From NCBI GenBank assembly GCA_026261815.1, contig JAMPIT010000304.1, forward strand, positions 191,001-255,000: 64,000 bases of DNA. The letters are read 5' to 3'. The notes beneath the pieces were generated by a model. The model did not search any database. It had not been told where the DNA came from and was given only the letters and a program-made list of their open reading frames with translations. Below are positions 55,638-64,000 of the stretch, piece by piece; within the stretch, counting starts at the first letter, position 1; the number at the start of each line of letters is the position of its first letter. The stretch comes from Monarcha castaneiventris obscurior (taxonomy: Eukaryota; Chordata; Aves; Passeriformes; Monarchidae). A program made the position numbers and the translations under genes.

Positions 55638-55643
55638 TTTAAT
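55638..55643 (-). terminator. Probable OVOL1 poly(A) signal (ATTAAA)
   Basis: Minus-strand ATTAAA about 410 bp past the OVOL1 stop; no AATAAA is seen nearby. Confidence 0.55.
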
Positions 55644-55664
55644 TCCCAGGGCGGCCCCGCCCAG

Positions 55665-56045
55665 ACCCCAAAGTGGGCGTGGCCCTCTCCAAAGTGGGCG
55701 TGTACATGGGCCAAAGGGGCGTGGCTTTGGACCACGCCCCATTGGCCGTTCAATCCCAAAATCCCCCCACCCTGACCCCCAAAGGGGCGTGGCCCTGCCC
55801 AGTGGGCGTGGCCTCGGACCATTTCTTCCCCCAACCCCCAAAGTGGGCATCTCCCCTCCCCCAGGTGGGCGTGTCCCTGCCCGAAGTGGGCGTGTCCTTT
55901 CCCTAAGTGGGCATATCCCTGCCCAAAGTGGGCGTGTCCCTTCCCTAAGTGGGTGTGTCCCTAACTGGGCGTGTCCCAACCCCAACTGGGCGTGTCCCCC
56001 CACCCGCCCCACCCCATTCTGGGCGTGTCCCCTCCAGGGGCGTGT
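55665..56045. repeat. Minisatellite in OVOL1 3'UTR
   Basis: About fifteen copies of a 17-22 bp unit (AAGTGGGCGTGTCCCTGCCC) between the stop codon and the poly(A) signal. Confidence 0.88.
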
Positions 56046-56048
56046 CCC

Positions 56049-58598
<2,550 letters not shown>

Positions 58599-58609
58599 GG
58601 CCGGGTCCC

Positions 58610-59040
58610 GCCGGATCCCGCTGGATCCCGACCCCGACGGATCCCTCCGGATCCCCCCCGGATCCCTGCTCCGACCCCCGGAGGGTTTCGGTGCCGATTC
58701 CCGGCTCCCCGGAGGGGCTGGGGCTCAGATCCCGGCGCCGCTTCTGCTCCGGATTCCCGGATCCTCCGTCGGGTTCGGTGCCGGATCGCGGATCCCTGGT
58801 TGGGCTGGATCCCAGATCCCGAGTGTTGGGCCAATATCCACTGCCGCTCGCAGATCCCAGGTCGGGTTTGGGGCTGGATCCCAGATCCCCGGTGAATTCC
58901 AGCGCTGGATCCCCAATCCCCGCTGGATCCCAGAGCTCCGAAGGATCCCAGATTTGGGCTCAGATCCCGGGAATTGAATCAATTCCGCTGCCAGATCCCG
59001 GCTGCTCTGATCGATCCCGACACCGGATCCGGCGCCTCTA
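58610..59040. repeat. GGATCCCAGATCCC-type repeat upstream of OVOL1
   Basis: Degenerate GATCCC-based units of 12-20 bp adjoining the OVOL1 start, probably spanning the 5'UTR/promoter. Confidence 0.78.
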
Positions 59041-59169
59041 ATCCATCCCACGCCCGAGCCCGGCCCCGGCGTCACCGCAGCCGCTGTCACCGGCCCCGGG
59101 CTGTCACCGGCCCCGCGCTGTCACCGGCCCCGGGCTCTCACCGGCCCCGGGCTCTCACCGGCCCCGCGC

Positions 59170-59790
59170 TCTCACCCCCTCAGCGCCGTCCGGAGCTGTC
59201 CCGGTGCTGTCCCCGTGCCGGTCCCGGCTGCGCTGTCCCGGTGCCGCCCCGGCTGTGTCGTCCTGGTGCCGGTTCCGGCTCTGTTATCCCGGTCCCGACT
59301 TTGTTATTCCAGTCCCGGTTCTGTTACCCCGGTTGTGCTGTCCCGGTTATCCCGGTCCCGGCGCTGTTATCCCGGTCCCGGCTGTGTTATCCCGGTCCCG
59401 GCGCTGTTATCCCGGTCCCGGCTGTGTTATCCCGGTCCCGGCGCTGTTATCCCGGTCCCGGCTCTGTTATCCCTGTCCCGGGTCTGTTATCCCGGTCCCG
59501 GCGCTGTTTTCCCGGTCCTGGGTCTGTTATCCCGGTCCCAGCTCTGTTTTCCCGGTCCTGGGTCTGTTATCCCGGTCCCAGCTCTGTTTTCCCGGTCCTG
59601 GGTCTGTTATCCCGGTCCCGGCTCTGTTATCCCGGCTGTGCCGTGCCGGTGCCGTCCCGCCGGTGCCGTTTATGCTGTCCCGGTGCCAGCGGTGCTGTCC
59701 CGGTGCTGTCCCGGTGCTGTCCCGGTGCCAGCGGTGCTGTCCCGCTGCTGTCCCGCTGCTGTCCCGGCCGTGCCGTGCCGGTCCCGGCGG
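59170..59790. repeat. 20-bp CTGTTATCCCGGTCCCGG minisatellite
   Basis: Around 25 copies of a 17-21 bp unit, most regular at 59340-59640, between OVOL1 and AP5B1. No gene; open frames here are repeat translations. Confidence 0.92.
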
Positions 59791-60600
59791 TGCCGCCCCG
59801 CTCCGCGTCCCCGTCCCGCCCCGCGGTGCCCCGGACCGGTTCCGCCGGTCGGGCCGGGGCCGCGCCGCAGCCGGAGCCGGTCGGGCGGGCGCCGCTTGGG
59901 AAATAACGGGGAGCCCCCGCCCGGGCCCGGGGACACCGCGGGACGCGGGGACAGCACGGGGGAGGGGGGACGGCACCGGGGGGCGTCTGGGGACACCGGG
60001 ATGGGCACGGGGGGGCACCGGGATGGGTTCGGGGGGACATTGGGGACATCGGGGCTGGGGGCCGTGGGGGTGGTTGGGACACGGGGGGGACACGGAGGGA
60101 CAGAGGGGGACGGGGGGGTCGTGTCCCCGAGTGTCCCCAGGGGAGGTCAGATGGACAGCGGGGGGGGTCAGCTGGACACGGGGGGGTCAGTTGGACACCG
60201 GGGGGGGTCAGGGTGTCCCCAGGGGGGGTCAGATGGACACCGGGGCCGGGTCCGCGCGGCCGGGGCGGGTTCGCGGTGCCCTCGGGTGGGGGAGAGCGGC
60301 CGGTCCGAGCGGCCCGGGGGGGACACGGCCTGGGGGGCTGAGGGGGAGCTCGGGGGGCTGCGGAGTTTCGGGGGGACCCCACAGGCCCCATAGGGGTCCC
60401 ACAGGCTCCATGGGGGTCCCACAGGGTCTGTGTTGGCCCTGCAGGGTCCGTAGGGGCTGGAGGGGGGGCTCGGGGGTCTGTAGGGGCCCCCCAGGGTCTG
60501 TAGGGGTCCCACAGGGTCCATGGGGGTCCCACAGGCCCCACAGGTCCCATAGGAGACCCACAAGCTGCCCGTGGGGGAGGGGGGGGGACACCGCGATATC
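59791..60600. other. OVOL1-AP5B1 spacer
   Basis: CpG-rich to 60000, then G-rich degenerate repeats (GGGGGTCAGATGGACAC at 60140-60240; CCATAGGGGTCCCACAGG at 60360-60550). No gene or RNA is recognised. Confidence 0.5.
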
Positions 60601-60793
60601 CCCGCGCCCTGTGACGTCACTCACGTTGGCCGTGACGTCACAGCTCCCGCGGCCTCCCCCGTCGGGGGGGGAGGGGCGCGCGCGCGGGGCTGCCGCCGCC
60701 GTGACGTCATAACCCCCCCGCGGCCATAGCGGGGCCGTGACGTCAGCGAGGGGCGGCCCGTGACGTCAGGCGCTCCCGGCAGCCCCCGCGGCC
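60601..60793 (+). promoter_or_regulatory. AP5B1 promoter with five CRE palindromes
   Basis: Perfect TGACGTCA at 60612-60619, 60633-60640, 60702-60709, 60738-60745 and 60761-60768, the last about 26 bp from the AP5B1 ATG. CpG island without a TATA box. Confidence 0.75.
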
Positions 60794-63700
60794 ATGGCGG
60801 GGGGGGGTCCCTGGGCCCGGCTCGAGGCCGCGCTCGCGCCCCCCGCGCCGCGCCGGCCCCGCCCCTCGGGACGTCATCAGGTGCGCGACGGCAGCGAGGG
60901 GCGGGGCCGGGGGGATTTGGGGTCACCTGGGGGGTCTTGGGGTCTCTTGGGGGGGGTCTGGGGTCACTTGGGGGTGTTTGGGGTCACTTGGGGGGTTTTG
61001 GGTCACTTGAAGGGAAATTTGGGGTCCCTTGAGGACAATTTGGGGTCTCTGGGGAGAATTTGGGGTCCCTAGGGGATATTTGAGGTCTTGGGAGGGAATT
61101 TGGGATCCCTTGAGGTGGATTTGGGGTTCCTTGAGGAGAATTTGGGGCCCCTGGGTGGATTTGGCGTCACTTGAGGGGAATTTGGTGTCTCTGGAGCGAA
61201 TTTGGGGGGGTCTCTATGTGGGGGCGGATTTTGGGAGTTCCCTGGGGGTATTTTGGGGGTCCCGGGGGTGGATTTTGGGGGTCCCAGTGTGGGGGCGGAT
61301 TTCGGGGCCCCCCCTGACCTCCCCCTCTCCCCTCCCCTCCCCCCCAGACGGAGCTGCTGCTGCTGCTGCTCGAAGCCCCCCGGGCGCTGCTCGGGGAGGG
61401 GTCGCGGGCCGAGGGGGGGGGTCCCGGGGGGGCGCTGCTGCAGCTCGTGGCCGAGCCCCCCCCGCCGCCCCCCGCGCCCCCCCGGGCGCTGCTGCTGCTC
61501 GCCACCGTCTCGGTGCTGGTGGCCACCGGGGACCGCGCGGGGGTCGCGGCGCTGGCGGCGCTGCTGCTGCGGGCGGGGGGCGCGGGGGGGGCGCCGGCGG
61601 CGGCCGCCGAGTGCCTGCGGGAGCTGCGGCGCCTCGGGACCCCCGGGAGCCCCCCCCGGCCGCTCGGGGACCCCCCCGGGGACCCCCCCGGAGCCCTCGG
61701 GACCCTCCGGAGCCGCTGCCGGGAGAGCCCCGGGCTGCAGCCGCTGGTGCTGCTGCTGGCGGAGCGGGGGGGCGGTGAGCGGGGGGGGCACGGGGGGGGC
61801 TGGGGGGACACGGGGGGGCTGGGGGGGGTCCCGGTGAGGGCTGGGGGTCCCGGGGGGGCTGGGAGGGTCCCCGGGGGGGGCTGGGGGGGGTCCCGGTGAG
61901 GATTGGCGGGGCCAGGACGGGCTGGGGGGGCTCGGTGTGTCCCAGTAAGGATTGGGGGGGTCCCAGTGAGGGCCGAAGGAGTGCAGTGAGGGCTGGGGGG
62001 GGTCCCAGTACAAACTGGGGGGGGGTCCCAGTACAAACTGGGGGGGGTCCCACCACGGCACTGGCTCCGATCCCAGTGGATCCCATTCGCCGTCCTGGGC
62101 TGACCCCGCGGCGCTGTCGGAGGGTCCCTGGGGGGGTTTGGGGGATCCCTCGGCCCCCCCCGACTCCCCGTTCCCTTCTCCCCCCCCTCAGATCCAGCGG
62201 ATCCCTGGGACGAGGCCGGGCCGGACCCCGGTGAGAGCCAGAGCCCCCCCGGGACCCCCAAATCCCAGACTCCCCCAAACTCCAGAACCCCCCCATTCCC
62301 TCCCCAAAATCCGGATCCCTTCAATCCCAGCCCCCCCAACCCCCCCCATTTCTAACGCCCCCCTCCCCCGCAGGCCCCCCCTCGGCCTTCGGCCTCACTC
62401 CGGCCGCCCGCGCCCAGCTGCTGCAGCTCCGCCACTTTGGGGGGGTCCCGGGCGGGGCCCCCCCGGTTTTGGCCACGGCGGACCCCGCCCCCGTGCAGGC
62501 GGCGCTGCTGCGGGGGGGGCGCGGCGCGGGGGGGCCCCGTTTGGCCGCGCTGGCGCTGCACCCCGCGCTGCCCCCCCCCCTGCGCCTCTTCTTCCTCCTC
62601 TGCCTCCTCCAGGGGGGGGACCCCGAAAACGGCGCCGCCGCGCCCCCCCCGCCGCTGCCCCCCCACTTGGCGGCCGCGCTGTTCCCGGGGGGGGGCGGGG
62701 ACCCCCCCGAAATGTTCCTGCCGCGTTTCGAGGCGGCGGCGGCGCTTTGCTGCCCCGTCCCGGGGGGGGCTCCGAGCGAGGGCAGCCCCCCCCCCGGGCC
62801 CCGGGGGGGCCGCGAGTGGCTGTGGGGGCTGGTGCGGTTTTTGGGGGGGGGCCCCCCCGTTCTGTTCTGCCGGGCCGTGGCCGCCTACGGGCGCTGGTTC
62901 GGGGGGGTCCCGGGGGGGGAGCTGGGGGGGGCGGCCGAGCAATTACTGAGGGGGGGTCACCCCGCGGCCCCCCCGCACCTGCTGGAGCTCGCCAAGGTTT
63001 TGGGGGGGCCCCTGGGGGGGGCTTTGATGGCGCAGGTGCTGCGGGCCCCCCCGCCCCCCCCCGGCTCCCCCCAGCTCCGGGGGGTGCTGAAGGTGCTGCG
63101 CGACCCCCCCCGCGCGCGGGGGGGCGACCCCGGGACCCCCCCCCAAATGCGGCCCCACATCCGGGGGTACCTGCGGCGGGCGCTGGCGGCCGGGCGGGGG
63201 GGCTGGGGGGGGGCCCAGGGGGTCCTGAGCGCCGCCGCCCCCCTCCTGCCCTGCGGGGGGGTCCCGCTGTGCCCCCCCCCGCCCCGGGACCCCCCCGCTC
63301 TGTGGGGGGGGGACCCCGACGTGCGGGACCGCGGCCGCCTCCACTCGGCGCTGGCGGCCGCTCTGGGCCCCCCCAAATTGGCCGCGGTTCTGGGGCCCCC
63401 CCCGCGCCGCGCCCCCCGCCCCCCTCCCCAAAACGGGCCCGGGGGGGGCGGCGGGGGGGGCGCCCCCCCCTCGCTGCTGCCCGCGCCCCCCCCCTGCCGC
63501 CTGCGCTGCCTCCCCGGGCCCCCCCCCGCGTTCGCCGCCCCCCCCGGAGCCCCCCAGGACCCCGAGGGTTGGGGGGGGGCGCTGCTGGCGGGGGGGGGGC
63601 GGCCCGTGCCCCTCCCCCTGCGGCTGCGCCTGGAGCCCCTGGGGGGGGCCCAGGATCCCCCCCCCGGCCCCGGGACCCCTCCCCAGCCCCGGGCCGAGCC

Positions 63701-64000
63701 CCCCCCCGCGCTGGCGCTGCAGCTGCTGCTGGGGGGGGGCGGGGGCTGGGCCGAGGGGGCGCTGGCGGCGCTGGGGGGGGGGCGCGGGGGGGCCGAGCTG
63801 ACCCTGACCCTGCGCCCCCCCCGCGCCCTGCCCCCCGCCCTGGAGGCCGCCGTCGTTTTCACCCCGGGGGGGGCTCCCCGGAAAGGGGGAGGGGTCTCGG
63901 TGCTGGCGCCCCTCCCCCCGCTGGAGCTGCCCCTGGGGGTGGGGCTGCGCCCCCTCGCGCTCCCCCCGGCCTGGGACCCCCCCCGCGCCCGCCGCGCCTT
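60794..64000 (+). CDS. AP5B1: AP-5 complex subunit beta-1 (3' truncated by window)
   Basis: The large beta subunit of the AP-5 adaptor on late endosomes/lysosomes. Exons: 60794-60880, 61348-61774, 62192-62230, 62374-64000 (runs off the end); about 726 residues visible (human 878). The start MAGGGPWARLEAALAPP lies in a GCGGCC context. Family resemblance: TELLLLLLEAPRALLGEG, RALLLLATVSVLVATGD and AECLRELRRLG in the N-terminal helical region, LRLFFLLCLLQGGDPE, LLELAKVLGGPLGGALMAQV, VLRDPPRA, GRLHSALAAALGPPKLAAVL and LPLRLRLEPLG further on. The identity is supported by OVOL1 next door, as in human. Base composition is extreme: G- or C-run codons dominate and Pro/Gly loops are long. The last exon stays open for more than 1.6 kb in one frame despite homopolymer runs, which argues for a real gene. 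Confidence 0.85.

Overview
The window is vertebrate nuclear DNA, most likely from a very GC-rich, gene-dense avian microchromosome (inferred from ten tightly packed orthologues of human 11q12-q13 genes, very short introns, CpG-island promoters, no visible transposons and pervasive GC-rich minisatellites). The species cannot be fixed from sequence alone. All ten genes were rebuilt by hand from splice sites and by matching protein families from memory; no alignment was run.

Layout, left to right: STX5 (-, 5' half only, 105-2032), COX8A (-, 3116-3430), NAA40 (-, 3749-9281), RCOR2 (+, 11293-15889), MARK2 (-, 17608-28800), ZFTA (+, 30082-32939), RTN3 (-, 33717-39326), PC (+, 41811-54585), OVOL1 (-, 56049-58598) and AP5B1 (+, 60794 to the window end, 3' truncated). 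The block COX8A-NAA40-RCOR2-MARK2-ZFTA-RTN3 keeps the human order and relative orientations. STX5 on one side, and PC-OVOL1-AP5B1 on the other, are joined differently from human; OTUB1 and SPINDOC are not seen where human has them. The genes are unrelated housekeeping, chromatin and trafficking genes, not an operon: Golgi SNARE, respiratory complex IV, histone N-terminal acetylation, CoREST repression, polarity kinase, zinc-finger factor, ER-shaping protein, anaplerotic carboxylase, epithelial repressor and AP-5 adaptor.

Packing is tight. NAA40 poly(A) signals lie about 130 bp from the COX8A start codon. ZFTA and RTN3 converge with poly(A) signals about 110 bp apart. MARK2/ZFTA diverge over 1.3 kb, RTN3/PC over 2.5 kb and OVOL1/AP5B1 over 2.2 kb.

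The most unusual pattern is that tandem repeats have repeatedly captured the edges of exons, with their splice sites, and copied them into the neighbouring intron or UTR: STX5 exon 5 acceptor (4 copies), MARK2 exon 12 donor (3), MARK2 last-exon acceptor (2 identical 60-bp copies), MARK2 stop-codon end (several degenerate copies), ZFTA exon 3 donor (6-7), PC donor at 42870 (2) and OVOL1 last-exon acceptor (3). Three of these units keep the reading frame open. Other points: a probable one-base break in a G run of a MARK2 exon, minisatellite replacement of most of the long RTN3 exon, a GC-AG intron in RTN3, five perfect CRE palindromes at the AP5B1 promoter, a six-copy 20-bp CRE-like array in MARK2 intron 1, an RFX X-box cluster in a PC intron, and an 11-bp-period array in another PC intron.
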